Of a DNA stretch of 64,000 nucleotides, positions 27,684 to 36,752 are shown one piece after another; the stretch's first letter is position 1, and every line of letters starts with the position of its first letter. Position numbers and translations under genes: made by a program. Source of the stretch: Methanotorris igneus Kol 5 (GTDB taxonomy: Archaea > AGJL01 > Methanococci > Methanococcales > Methanococcaceae); the NCBI RefSeq assembly GCF_000214415.1, contig NC_015562.1, positions 1,240,001 through 1,304,000 on the forward strand, given 5' to 3'. The notes under the pieces were generated by a model. The model ran no database searches. It saw only the letters and a list, made by a program, of their open reading frames with translations, and had not been told where the DNA came from.

Positions 27684-27851
27684 TATAGTCGTTCTGTGAA
27701 ATGCAATAAATCACCATTATTTGTTGTTAAGGAAGCTCCGCTCTTTAGAACGGAGAGGAGATCAGTAATCTTATCTTAAATTTAATTTGAAGAATGCCTA
27801 TCTAATTTAAATTTTGAAGTGTTATTGCTTCTTATTGCAGAACAACGATAT
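27684..27851. mobile_element. MITE-like element D between RNase J and fni
   Basis: The ends are imperfect inverted repeats: TATAGTCGTTCTGTG...CAATAA at left and TTATTGCAGAACAACGATAT at right. Inside, CTCCG and CGGAG flank a CTCTTTAGAA loop. A lone copy of the left end, inverted, lies at 47008-47029. No reading frame. The call rests on these ends, so it is less sure than families A-C. Confidence 0.5.
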
Positions 27852-27934
27852 GAACAAGATTACAAATAATACTCAACAGTAAAATAATGATAAACAATGG
27901 GGAATTAACATGAATTCAACCACAATGTATTTTT

Positions 27935-29014
27935 TTATGGTTTTTTTAGCCTCTGGGAAATCCAATCTTTCAATTCCCCTTTAACTATGTATGGTGCTTT
28001 TTTTAATTTCTCAATACTATCGCATCCGGTTAAGAACATGGCAATTTTTAGTTCTTTGATTAATCTCTCTAAAACTTTCACGATTTCTTCTGGGCCTTTT
28101 AATGCAGCTTTTAATATTGGTAAGGCAATTCCACAGCAATCTGCACCGATGGCGATGGATTTTGCTATGTCTATTCCATTCCTTATTCCGCCAGTAGCAA
28201 TAAGAGTTTTATCAAAAACACTCCTAACTTCAAATATCGATGCAGCTGTTGGGATTCCCCAATTTATGAAGTTCTCTGCCAATTCCTTAAATTCCTCATC
28301 TTTTATCCTATACAACTCCACCGCAGCCCAAGAAGTTCCTCCACTACCACCAACATCAATGGCATCAAACCCAAGATCGTTTATTATCTTTGCATCTTCT
28401 TTTGAAAATCCTTCTCCTACTTGCTTTGCAATGAATGGGATGTTTTTGTAGTTATTTTTGTATGAAGAAATTATATCCCTTAAAATATCCGTGCCTTTGA
28501 AGTTTACATCCCCTTCTGGTTGAATAGCCTCTTGTAGTGGATTGAAATGTATCGCAATAGCATCAGCATTTATCATTTCAACTGCTTTATCTATTATCCT
28601 CTCATCCCATCCATCTTTTATGAAATTAACCGCTCCCAAATTTCCAATAACTAATGAGTCAGTATATTTTCTAACAATGGAATAGGTGTCGATTAATTCC
28701 TCATTTGCTATAGCAGCCCTTTGAGAACCTAAACCCATCCCTAAGTTGAGATCCTCTATTGCTATTGCTATATTTTTGTTTATTTCTTTTGCTTTACTAT
28801 GCCCTCCAGTCATTCCAGCAACAATAATTGGGGCGTCTAATGTTTTTCCAAATAGTTTGACTGAAGTATCTATATCTTCCAAATCACATTCTGGAATGCC
28901 TCTATGTATGAGCTCAACATTATCAAGGAGTGTTCCTTTTTTGTATTCAACATCACAATAATTACAAACTAATATGTGTTCTAACTTCCTCGCTTCAATG
29001 TCGTGATTAACCAT
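27935..29014 (-). CDS. fni: Type 2 isopentenyl-diphosphate delta-isomerase
   Basis: The FMN- and NADPH-dependent enzyme interconverts isopentenyl and dimethylallyl diphosphate in the archaeal mevalonate pathway. The 359-residue protein shows the N-terminal HRGIPECDLEDIDTS, GMTGGHSKAKEINK, the FMN-site Gly-rich VGGSGGTSWAAVE and ATGGIRNGIDIAKS. The GGTGGG ribosome binding site precedes the ATG. It is upstream of RNase J and idsA on the same strand, but a 377-bp gap with a MITE-like element separates them. Confidence 0.95.
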   Translation of the reverse strand: MVNHDIEARKLEHILVCNYCDVEYKKGTLLDNVELIHRGIPECDLEDIDTSVKLFGKTLDAPIIVAGMTGGHSKAKEINKNIAIAIEDLNLGMGLGSQRAAIANEELIDTYSIVRKYTDSLVIGNLGAVNFIKDGWDERIIDKAVEMINADAIAIHFNPLQEAIQPEGDVNFKGTDILRDIISSYKNNYKNIPFIAKQVGEGFSKEDAKIINDLGFDAIDVGGSGGTSWAAVELYRIKDEEFKELAENFINWGIPTAASIFEVRSVFDKTLIATGGIRNGIDIAKSIAIGADCCGIALPILKAALKGPEEIVKVLERLIKELKIAMFLTGCDSIEKLKKAPYIVKGELKDWISQRLKKP

Positions 29015-29163
29015 TGCAACCCACCATATATATTATTTTCTATATATTGCATTAAATTTTTATAGTGTTAACTGTAAATTTAAAAATAATTTAAATATGA
29101 CCATTAAAAACTTTACCTTTTAAAAAAGAGTAGGAATGTATAACCAAAATTAAAGTAAAAAAG

Positions 29164-29619
29164 TTATTCTTCTTTTTCTTCTTTTTTCTGTTTTTTAACA
29201 ACTAAAACAGGACAGTGGGCATTTCTTATAACTTTTTCAGCAACACTACCTAATAAAAATCTGTCCAATCCTGTTTTTCCAGAGGTTCCCATAACTATGA
29301 GGTCTGCTCTTTTCTTTTCTGCGAATTCAACAATTTCGTTTGCTGGAACCCCCTCTAAAATTTCAGGCTTCACATTTACCCCATGCTCTTCAGCCATTTT
29401 TTTGATCTTTTTTAGTGCTTTCTCCCCCTCCTCGTTTAGAATTTCTTTCATTGTTTCCCATAAGCCCTCAGTAGGGAGTCCAATAAATGGAGCTATGTCC
29501 ACTACATATATTACATAAATCTCTGCTTTCATCAATTTTCCAATTTCAATGGCATGTTTTGCAGCCTCTATAGAAACATCTGAGCCATCAGTAGGGACAA
29601 CGATTTTCTTATACAACAT
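29164..29619 (-). CDS. Universal stress protein, UspA family
   Basis: A 151-residue protein with the nucleotide-binding Usp fold: VVPTDGSDVS at the N-terminus and GTSGKTGLDRFLLGSVAEKV near residues 112-131, the G-X2-G-X9-G(S/T) motif of ATP-binding members. The C-terminal tail is very Lys/Glu-rich. It resembles MJ0531 and MJ0577. It stands alone, with GGTGAAAAA before the start. Confidence 0.9.
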   Translation of the reverse strand: MLYKKIVVPTDGSDVSIEAAKHAIEIGKLMKAEIYVIYVVDIAPFIGLPTEGLWETMKEILNEEGEKALKKIKKMAEEHGVNVKPEILEGVPANEIVEFAEKKRADLIVMGTSGKTGLDRFLLGSVAEKVIRNAHCPVLVVKKQKKEEKEE

Positions 29620-29691
29620 TTTTTCACCACGATGCTTTAATAAAATGTTTGCATATTAGATATATATACCTTTAATTATTTTACTATATTA

Positions 29692-29749
29692 TGGCTATGA
29701 TGAGAAGAGGGTTATCTGATGCATGATGATACTTACCCGAACTGAGCCA
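29692..29749 (+). ncRNA. C/D box sRNA guiding 2'-O-methylation
   Basis: All four boxes are present with archaeal spacing: C ATGATGA (29697-29703), D' CTGA (29716-29719), C' ATGATGA (29723-29729) and D CTGA (29742-29745). The two guides are 12 nt each (29704-29715 and 29730-29741). A terminal TGGC/GCCA stem closes the RNA. A TATA-like TATATATA at 29659-29668 lies ~24 nt before the predicted 5' end. The guides read GAAGAGGGTTAT and TACTTACCCGAA; the targets, presumably in rRNA or tRNA, were not matched here. Confidence 0.85.
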
Positions 29750-29891
29750 TTTTTTATTGGGAAATATGGTGGATTTCAATGTTGTATTTTGTAATTTTTT
29801 ATTTTGTAATTTTTTAATGTTCAAATTTTTTGAGTAAAGATATAGTCAATTTTTATTCTCTAATTATAAAAAAGTTGATTTTAAATAAAAT

Positions 29892-30004
29892 TATAGTCAG
29901 TGACAAAGGGTATTGAAATGATACAGGTAAAAACGACTACCTTCCTAATGGAAGGCAGTCTAATATTCTTAATTTAATTATAGAAAGTTTTGTCGCTGAC
30001 TATA
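29892..30004. mobile_element. MITE family B, copy 1
   Basis: A 113-bp element with TATAGTCAGTGACAAA at left and TTTGTCGCTGACTATA at right (15 of 16 paired). An internal stem-loop, GACTACCTTCC-TAAT-GGAAGGCAGTC, lies in the middle. A second copy in the opposite orientation is at 54766-54869. No coding frame. Confidence 0.8.
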
Positions 30005-30018
30005 AATTAAGAAGTGAA

Positions 30019-30120
30019 CTCGATAGGATTGGGAATTCGCTGGAAGAAACCCGAGATAATTAGAGGATTATTATCCGAATTAAAGGTTTTAACGAGGAAG
30101 GTTAAAAAACCCTCTATCTA
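30019..30120. ncRNA. Candidate structured RNA between two MITEs
   Basis: This stretch is clearly less AT-rich than its surroundings. CTCG (30019) can pair with CGAG (30052); TAGAGG (30061) pairs with CCTCTA (30111), enclosing GGTTTTAAC (30085) paired with GTTAAAAAAC (30101) around a GAGGAAG loop. A T-rich tail follows. No known family is recognised, no reading frame fits, and the strand is uncertain. Confidence 0.35.
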
Positions 30121-30124
30121 TTTT

Positions 30125-30269
30125 TATAGTAGTTTGCGGAATTCATGCAGTATTTTGACATTTATGAAATTTTTGAAAGAACGATAAATTAAGCGTAAAC
30201 TTTCAAATAGTTCATAATCAGCCTTTTAATTTATTGAAGATTGTAGTTATTATAACGCAAACGACTATA
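30125..30269. mobile_element. MITE family E, copy 1
   Basis: A 145-bp element with ends TATAGTAGTTTGCG and CGCAAACGACTATA (one mismatch). The phrase TTTGCGGAATTC next to the left end recurs at 59139, and the right end recurs at 56200 and 59250. Non-coding, ~100 bp upstream of valS. Confidence 0.65.
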
Positions 30270-30371
30270 TTTTCAATATAAATTTAAATATGCAAATTAA
30301 TGAAATAACAATAAATATTTTAATATGCCCACATTTAATTAGATTACAAAAAACAATGATGGTGAACAATT

Positions 30372-33035
30372 ATGGAAATGCCAAAGGACTATCAACCAAC
30401 TGTAATAGAGAAGGAAGTTCAAAAAAAGTGGGAGGAAAGCAAAATTTACAAATTTGATGAGAAAGATGAGAAAAGACCACCTTACATAATCGACACGCCA
30501 CCACCATACCCAACAGGAAGAATGCACTTAGGTCATGCATTGAACTGGACATATATGGACATAATAGCGAGATTTAAGAGAATGAATGGATATAACGTTT
30601 TATTCCCACAAGGTTGGGACTGCCACGGACTGCCTACAGAGGTTAAGGTTGAGGAAATACACGGTATAACAAAATCTGATGTTGATAGGCATAAATTTAG
30701 AGAACTCTGTATTGAGTTAACAGAACAAAACATCAAAAGAATGAGGGAGCAGGTAAAATCCCTCGGAATTTCAATTGATTGGGATAGGGAATATATAACA
30801 ATGAAACCAGAGTATGTGAGAAAATCCCAAGTTGCATTTGTTAGGATGTATAATGACGGTTTAATTTACAGAGGAAAACACCCGGTAAATTGGTGTCCAA
30901 GATGTCAAACTGCAATTGCATTTGCTGAGGTAGAATATAAGGAGAGGGAATCAAAATTAAACTACATAAAATTCCCTTATGCTGATGATGAAAGTAAATA
31001 CTTAACCATTGCAACAACAAGACCGGAGTTAATGGCTGCATGTGTTGGGATTGTTGTCCACCCAGAGGATGAGAGATACAAGGATGTAATTGGAAAGAAA
31101 GTTAGGGTGCCTTTATTCAACCAAGAGGTTACAGTTTATGCTGATGAGGATGTTGAGATGGAATTTGGTACTGGGGTTGTAATGGTTTGTACATTTGGGG
31201 ATAAGACAGACGTTGTTTGGGTTAATAGGCATGGATTAGAGGTTAAGAAGGCAATTGATGAGAGTGGAAGATTAACTGAAATTTGTGGAAAATATGCAGG
31301 GTTGAGAACAGAGGAGGCAAGGGAAAAGATAATTGAGGACTTGAAGAAAGAGGGCTACTTAATAAAACAAGAACCAATAAAGCAGAATGTTGGTGTATGT
31401 TGGAGATGTAAGACACCAATTGAAATTATTGTAGGGGATCAATGGTTCGTAAATATTAAAAAACTCGCATCAGAAATAGAGAAAGTGGCAAATGAGGTAA
31501 AATGGGTTCCAGAACACATGAAAATAAGGTTATTAAATTGGATTAAGGATATGGATTGGGACTGGTGTATAAGTAGGCAGAGAATCTTCGCAACACCAAT
31601 ACCAGTGTGGTATTGTAAGAAATGTGGAAAAATTATTGTTGCTAAGGAAGAAGATTTACCAATAGATCCAACAAAAGAATGCCCATACACTTGTGAATGT
31701 GGAAACGATGATTTAATCCCAGAGACGGATGTTTTAGACACATGGATGGATTCATCAATAACACCAATGGTAATTACAAAGTGGTTAGATGATGAGGAAT
31801 TCTTCAAAAAACACTACCCAGTTCATTTAAGACCACAAGGACATGATATTATAAGGACATGGGCATTCTATACAATAGTAAAGTCCATTGCATTAACTAA
31901 AAAGAAACCATGGGATGAGATTGTTATAAATGGAATGGTATTTGGTGAAGATGGGCATAAGATGAGTAAGAGTAGGGGTAATGTTGTTGAGCCAGATGAA
32001 ATAACAGAGAAGTATGGAGCAGATGCTTTAAGATTGTGGGCAAGTAATAGCGTTATTGGAGATGATGTTCCATTTGCATGGAAAGAGGTTGATTATGGAT
32101 ACAGGTTTTTGAGGAAGTTCTGGAATGCGTGTAGGTTTGCTAAGATGAATATTGATGATGAATTGATTGAAAAATTGAAGAAAGAAGAAATAAGCATAGA
32201 CAACCCAGTTGATTTGTGGATTTTGAGCAAATTACAAAAACTCATTAAGAGGGTTACTGAGGACTTAGAGGCATACAGGTTCAACACAATAGTTGAGATT
32301 CAAAAGTTCGTATGGCATGAGTTTTGCGACAATTACATTGAGATGATTAAGCATAGACTTTACAGCAAAGATGAAGATGAGGAAAGTAAAAAATCAAAAT
32401 TACAAGCACAATGGACATTATACTATGTAATAAGCACTTTGTTGAGGTTAATAGCACCATTCACACCACACTTTGCTGACTATGTTGGAGAGATTTATAA
32501 GGTGGATAACCTCCACTTCTCATGGCCAAAGGTTAGAGAAGAGTTCATTAGCGACAAAAATGAATACATTGGAGAAGTTGCTAAGAATACAGTTGCATCA
32601 ATAAGAAGATTCAAAGCAAATAAAGGAATGCCTTTAAATGCGCCATTGAATGTTGTTGAGATTTACACAAATGACAAAGATGCTTATGAAGCACTGCTAA
32701 AATCCCAAGATGACATAAAAGGGGCAATGAAAATAAAGGAGTTAAAAATAATATTCGGAAAACCAACATTAGAGCAAAAGATTGTTGAAGTTATTCCAAA
32801 CAAATCAAAAATAGGTCCAGAATTCAAGAAGAATGCAAAGAACGTCATGGACTTCATCAAAAATGCAGATGAAGAGACAATTGAGAAAATATTGAGTGAG
32901 GGGTTAGAGACAGAATGGGGAAGAATAACAAAAGAGCACATAAAAGATGTCAAGAGAGCAATTATAAGTGAAGGAGAAGTTGTTGAGGCAGTGAATATTG
33001 AGGATGTCGTGGATACAATAGCAATCATCCGCTAA
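30372..33035 (+). CDS. valS: Valyl-tRNA synthetase
   Basis: ValRS charges tRNA-Val and edits threonine. The 887-residue class I enzyme has the HIGH-type motif [12 protein letters not shown] (about residue 47), [17 protein letters not shown], the KMSKS motif HKMSKSRGN (about residue 534) and two CxxC pairs (NWCPRC; YCKKCGK) for zinc. The CP1 editing domain contains [17 protein letters not shown] lies before the ATG. The length is normal for archaeal ValRS. Confidence 0.96.
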   Translation: MEMPKDYQPTVIEKEVQKKWEESKIYKFDEKDEKRPPYIIDTPPPYPTGRMHLGHALNWTYMDIIARFKRMNGYNVLFPQGWDCHGLPTEVKVEEIHGITKSDVDRHKFRELCIELTEQNIKRMREQVKSLGISIDWDREYITMKPEYVRKSQVAFVRMYNDGLIYRGKHPVNWCPRCQTAIAFAEVEYKERESKLNYIKFPYADDESKYLTIATTRPELMAACVGIVVHPEDERYKDVIGKKVRVPLFNQEVTVYADEDVEMEFGTGVVMVCTFGDKTDVVWVNRHGLEVKKAIDESGRLTEICGKYAGLRTEEAREKIIEDLKKEGYLIKQEPIKQNVGVCWRCKTPIEIIVGDQWFVNIKKLASEIEKVANEVKWVPEHMKIRLLNWIKDMDWDWCISRQRIFATPIPVWYCKKCGKIIVAKEEDLPIDPTKECPYTCECGNDDLIPETDVLDTWMDSSITPMVITKWLDDEEFFKKHYPVHLRPQGHDIIRTWAFYTIVKSIALTKKKPWDEIVINGMVFGEDGHKMSKSRGNVVEPDEITEKYGADALRLWASNSVIGDDVPFAWKEVDYGYRFLRKFWNACRFAKMNIDDELIEKLKKEEISIDNPVDLWILSKLQKLIKRVTEDLEAYRFNTIVEIQKFVWHEFCDNYIEMIKHRLYSKDEDEESKKSKLQAQWTLYYVISTLLRLIAPFTPHFADYVGEIYKVDNLHFSWPKVREEFISDKNEYIGEVAKNTVASIRRFKANKGMPLNAPLNVVEIYTNDKDAYEALLKSQDDIKGAMKIKELKIIFGKPTLEQKIVEVIPNKSKIGPEFKKNAKNVMDFIKNADEETIEKILSEGLETEWGRITKEHIKDVKRAIISEGEVVEAVNIEDVVDTIAIIR

Positions 33036-33108
33036 ATTTTAACAATTTTTTGTATATTGTCATTAAAAATTTAAAAGCATCTAATTATTGTTTTTAGTTT
33101 TTTGGACT

Positions 33109-34659
33109 TTATAATAGGGTTTCTACCATTTTAAAGAGATTTGTGAAAGGATATGGGTTTGAATAATTTTTTTCTTTTAAATCCTCATAATGGTTTTTTA
33201 TATAAGTCCAGAAATCTACTGTAATTCCTGCTTTTAAGTATCTTTCTGCAAAGTTAGTTTCATCATCGATATTTTCATCACCTACACAAGATAAAAAAAT
33301 AGAAATTCCATTTATGAATTTATCAAAATCAGCATAGTTTGTATCATTAACTTCTTTTAAGATTGTCATTAAATCCTTAAACCTAATGACATTTTCTATG
33401 AAATCGTTCTTATCAGATATGTGTTTTTTAAGTTCTGAAAGTTTTGCAGCATTTAATAAATTATTTTTGGATATTATGCCAATATAATGATCAAAATAAG
33501 GAGTTGACCTTTTAGCATATCCTCCTGAAAACGCCGTGGTTATATATTTTAAATGCTTAATTCTATAATTATATCGTTTAACTTCCAGATATTTTTCAGG
33601 ATAAACCTCATAAAGAATTATAAAATACAAAACAAAAACCGTATCAAGTAAATATCCAACTTTTCTCTTGTTTCCATTCTCTTCAACAATTCTTATTATT
33701 TCTGGAATTAATTCATTTTTATCCAATCCTAAATTTTTAATCCTTACAAGAAGTTCATACTTATTCAAAACCTTCTTTAAATGTCTTGGATTTGTGAAAT
33801 TAATTGATTTAAAGAATTTTTCAAGTTTTTCAGCAGTATCGTCATCATTAAAAAACTCATATTGTTTAATAAATTTCTTCAATTCAAAATCTTTTGGCAT
33901 ACTAAATGATATATTAAAAATCTTTTCTAAATATTCTTCTGCTTTTATAATGTCCCCATATTTTGTTTTAATTGCTTTAGAAACTGCTTCTTTATCAACT
34001 GCAACGAAATAAATAATATTTTTCCCACAAGCAAAAAATAACTTAATTGATGCCAATAAGTCCAAAATATGCTCTGGCTCACATCTGTCAAGTTCGTCAA
34101 TAAATACAATAAGTGTTTTATCTTTAAGTATATCTGAAATATATTTAAATTCACTTATAAGTTCATCAATTTCTTTATAATGGGATTTTATTTCGTTCAT
34201 TTTTTCAAAATGTTCTATTGTATCTTTTGGATTATAACTAATTGGAAATATTGGGGAAAAATTAATAGAAAAACCTTTTAAAATTCCACCAAAAACATTG
34301 AAACCGGTTTTTAAAATCTTGTCTTTTGCTATTTTAATATTGTGCTTAAATCTACCATCTTTTTCTAATTCATCCAAAATAAATTCCAATAAAGAATAAG
34401 GCAAATTATCATCTCTTTCATAAAGCCATGCATTAAAAATTATGCATTTGAAGTTCTCTTCTTTGTTTAGTTCATCGTGGATATATTTAATAACGCTACT
34501 CTTCCCACTTCCCCAATTTCCATAAAGAACTATCATATTATTCTTTCTTAAATAGTCTCTATTACCAGAATCTTTAATAAACTCTTTTATAAATTCTGCT
34601 TTTTCTTTTGTTCCCAAAAAATCATTTTTTAATAAATCTGCTGGTGTATCTGGTAGCAT
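33109..34659 (-). CDS. KAP-family P-loop NTPase
   Basis: A 516-residue ATPase of the KAP class. Walker A is LYGNWGSGKSSVI (about residue 46) and Walker B is VFIDELDRCEP, the KAP signature with DRC. KAP proteins often have membrane helices set into the P-loop domain; I see none clear here. Members have been linked to defence or membrane-associated functions, mostly without proof. It starts 14 bp after bioD on the same strand (GGGGAT ahead of the ATG at 34659), an unusual partner for a biotin gene. Base composition is as AT-rich as its neighbours. Confidence 0.82.
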   Translation of the reverse strand: MLPDTPADLLKNDFLGTKEKAEFIKEFIKDSGNRDYLRKNNMIVLYGNWGSGKSSVIKYIHDELNKEENFKCIIFNAWLYERDDNLPYSLLEFILDELEKDGRFKHNIKIAKDKILKTGFNVFGGILKGFSINFSPIFPISYNPKDTIEHFEKMNEIKSHYKEIDELISEFKYISDILKDKTLIVFIDELDRCEPEHILDLLASIKLFFACGKNIIYFVAVDKEAVSKAIKTKYGDIIKAEEYLEKIFNISFSMPKDFELKKFIKQYEFFNDDDTAEKLEKFFKSINFTNPRHLKKVLNKYELLVRIKNLGLDKNELIPEIIRIVEENGNKRKVGYLLDTVFVLYFIILYEVYPEKYLEVKRYNYRIKHLKYITTAFSGGYAKRSTPYFDHYIGIISKNNLLNAAKLSELKKHISDKNDFIENVIRFKDLMTILKEVNDTNYADFDKFINGISIFLSCVGDENIDDETNFAERYLKAGITVDFWTYIKNHYEDLKEKNYSNPYPFTNLFKMVETLL

Positions 34660-34672
34660 AAATATCCCCAAT

Positions 34673-35317
34673 TTATTTTAAAATCTTCTTAAAATCAATT
34701 TCAAAATCTTCCCTGCTCTTAACAATTCCAATTATCTCAATATTCCCAACTTTCTCAATTGTTTCAAAGGTTTTTTCATAATATAGAACTTCACTCAAAT
34801 CAGTTATGCAGTTAATGATAACTCCCCTAACATTAATCCCCTTGTTCCTCAAATGCTCAACAGTTAATAAAGTGTGGTTTATAGTTCCTAAATTAGGTCT
34901 TGAAACAACAACCGCATCCAAATCTAAAAACTTAATCAAATCACTCATTAAAAAATTCTCTTTTATTGGAACGCAAACTCCTCCTGCTCCTTCAACAATC
35001 AAAAAATCATGTCTTTCTTTTAAAGTTTCATAGGCATTCTTTATTTTCTCTTTTATCTCATCCAAAGAGATGTCATAATTTTCAACTTCAAAAGCAATGT
35101 TTGGAGATAAAGGAAGTTTTAAATTAATAGGGTTCATCAAATCCAAATCATCATCAGTTTTTAAGATATTTTTTAAGGTTAGAGTGTCCTCTCTTCCTCC
35201 GGTCTCAATTGGTTTTAAATACCCAACATTAACACCCATTTTCTTTAAATTCTCTGCCAAAATTGATGAGATATAAGTTTTCCCTACACCAGTGTCTGTT
35301 CCTGTTACAAATATCAT
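34673..35317 (-). CDS. bioD: Dethiobiotin synthetase
   Basis: BioD closes the ureido ring of biotin using ATP and CO2. The 214-residue protein has the N-terminal P-loop GTDTGVGKTYIS (residues 6-17), the substrate segment KPIETGG, and EGAGGVCVPI (about residue 109). AAAGGTGAT precedes the ATG. In other Methanococcales bioD sits with bioA, bioB, bioF and bioW; here bioA and bioB are missing from the window, a KAP NTPase follows it and an ATPase on the other strand separates it from bioF. Confidence 0.93.
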   Translation of the reverse strand: MIFVTGTDTGVGKTYISSILAENLKKMGVNVGYLKPIETGGREDTLTLKNILKTDDDLDLMNPINLKLPLSPNIAFEVENYDISLDEIKEKIKNAYETLKERHDFLIVEGAGGVCVPIKENFLMSDLIKFLDLDAVVVSRPNLGTINHTLLTVEHLRNKGINVRGVIINCITDLSEVLYYEKTFETIEKVGNIEIIGIVKSREDFEIDFKKILK

Positions 35318-35376
35318 TTTATCACCTTTTCAAAATTCCTGCCAATGGGATAAATATTTTATCAAAACCTATAAAA

Positions 35377-35411
35377 ATGATAATTTCAATTATTATAATT
35401 ATAATTATCAT
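35377..35411. promoter_or_regulatory. Inverted repeat between divergent bioD and ATPase genes
   Basis: ATGATAATT (35377-35385) and AATTATCAT (35403-35411) form a perfect 9-bp inverted repeat with a 17-nt AT-only centre. It lies 60 bp upstream of bioD and 12 bp before the ATPase start, so a bound regulator could control either gene. No such site is seen before bioW. Confidence 0.4.
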
Positions 35412-35423
35412 TAAGTGATTATC

Positions 35424-36752
35424 ATGTTTATCAACAGAGAGGAAGAACTTAAAGCACTAAGTGAAAAACTTAATAGCAATACGTTTGAATTTGTAGTTAT
35501 TTATGGGAGAAGAAGGATAGGAAAAACAAAATTAGCATTAAAAAGTGTAGAAAACAAAGAGCATATTTACTACTTAGCAGTTGAAGGAGATAATTTAAAG
35601 CATTTTAAAAGATACGCATCAAAGGTAGTACCAACAATTGAATATGCCAGAGAGGATTGGGAGGCATATTTTAATTTTTTAAAGGATAAAATCATTATTA
35701 TTGATGAGTTTCCAAATTTAATTAAAGAAAACCCAAATATTCTATCTTTATTCCAAAGAATTGTGGATGTTCATTTGAAAGATACAAAAACAAAACTTAT
35801 TATTCTTGGTTCATCAATATCCATGATGGGAGAGAAAGTTTTAAGTTATAAATCCCCACTTTATGGGAGGAAAACGGGCGTTTTAAAAATTAAGCCGTTA
35901 AAATTTAAGCATTTAAAGGAATTTTTCCCCAATGCAACTTGGAAGGAACTTGTTGAGATTTATGGTTTTGCAGATGGAATTCCCTACTATCTTGAAAAAA
36001 TCAAACTGCCATTTTGGGATTATTTAGAGGAAGAAATTAAAAGAGTTGATAGTTTTTTGAAGTATGAGGTTGATTTTTTGATGAAGTATGAATTTGAAGA
36101 ACCAACAACTTACAAAAAGATACTTGAAGCAATTTCCTTTGGTAATCATTCACTTGGGGAGATAAAGAATTATTTAGGTATTAAGCATTCAGATATAACA
36201 CCATATTTAAAGAATCTAATTGAGACGGAGTTCATTGAGAGGGAAATTCCAATAACCGAAAGTCCAAAAACAAAAAGGGGAAGGTATTATATTAAGGATA
36301 ATTTCATTGCTTTTTATTTTAGATACATCTTCCCAAATTTGTCTGCGATTGAAGAGGGTATTTTTGAGATTGGGGAGATAAAGAATGACTATAATCAATA
36401 TTTGGGCTTTGTTTTTGAAAAAGTTGCTAAGGAATTTTTAATTGAACTCAATAAAAACAATAAATTACCATTTAAATTTTTGAATATTGGGAGATGGTGG
36501 AAAAAGGGGGAAGAGGTCGATTTAATTGCTTTAAATAAAAATGAGAAAAGGGTGTTATTTGTTGAAGTTAAATGGAAGAATTTGAAAGGTAAAGATGTTA
36601 AAAAAATACTTAATGATTTAAAAAGAAAATCAGAACTTGTTGGATTGGATGATTATGAGAAATATTATGCCATTATTGGGAGAAGAGTCGAGAATAAAGA
36701 GGATAAGGATTGTTTGTTGTTTGATTTAGGTGATTTTGATAGATGTCTTTAA
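35424..36752 (+). CDS. Archaeal ATPase with C-terminal DUF234 nuclease-like domain
   Basis: This 442-residue protein belongs to the archaeal ATPase/DUF234 group that is multicopy in Methanocaldococcus. The AAA-type part has INREEELKAL, Walker A YGRRRIGKTKLAL (about residue 28) and Walker B IIIIDEFPNL (about residue 90). A winged-helix-like section follows. The C-terminus has EEVDLIAL...VLFVEVKWK, the D and ExK pattern of PD-(D/E)XK nucleases. It starts at ATG 35424 after AAGTGATT. Its 3' end overlaps bioF convergently by 80 bp. Role unknown; toxin-, defence- or mobile-related use is possible. Confidence 0.8.
   Translation: MFINREEELKALSEKLNSNTFEFVVIYGRRRIGKTKLALKSVENKEHIYYLAVEGDNLKHFKRYASKVVPTIEYAREDWEAYFNFLKDKIIIIDEFPNLIKENPNILSLFQRIVDVHLKDTKTKLIILGSSISMMGEKVLSYKSPLYGRKTGVLKIKPLKFKHLKEFFPNATWKELVEIYGFADGIPYYLEKIKLPFWDYLEEEIKRVDSFLKYEVDFLMKYEFEEPTTYKKILEAISFGNHSLGEIKNYLGIKHSDITPYLKNLIETEFIEREIPITESPKTKRGRYYIKDNFIAFYFRYIFPNLSAIEEGIFEIGEIKNDYNQYLGFVFEKVAKEFLIELNKNNKLPFKFLNIGRWWKKGEEVDLIALNKNEKRVLFVEVKWKNLKGKDVKKILNDLKRKSELVGLDDYEKYYAIIGRRVENKEDKDCLLFDLGDFDRCL

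Noticed and set aside
27684-27851. IS200/IS605-type end or omega RNA, because of the CTCCG...CGGAG hairpin
   Set aside because: No TnpA or TnpB gene lies nearby and the hairpin is short; the inverted ends fit a MITE-like element better.
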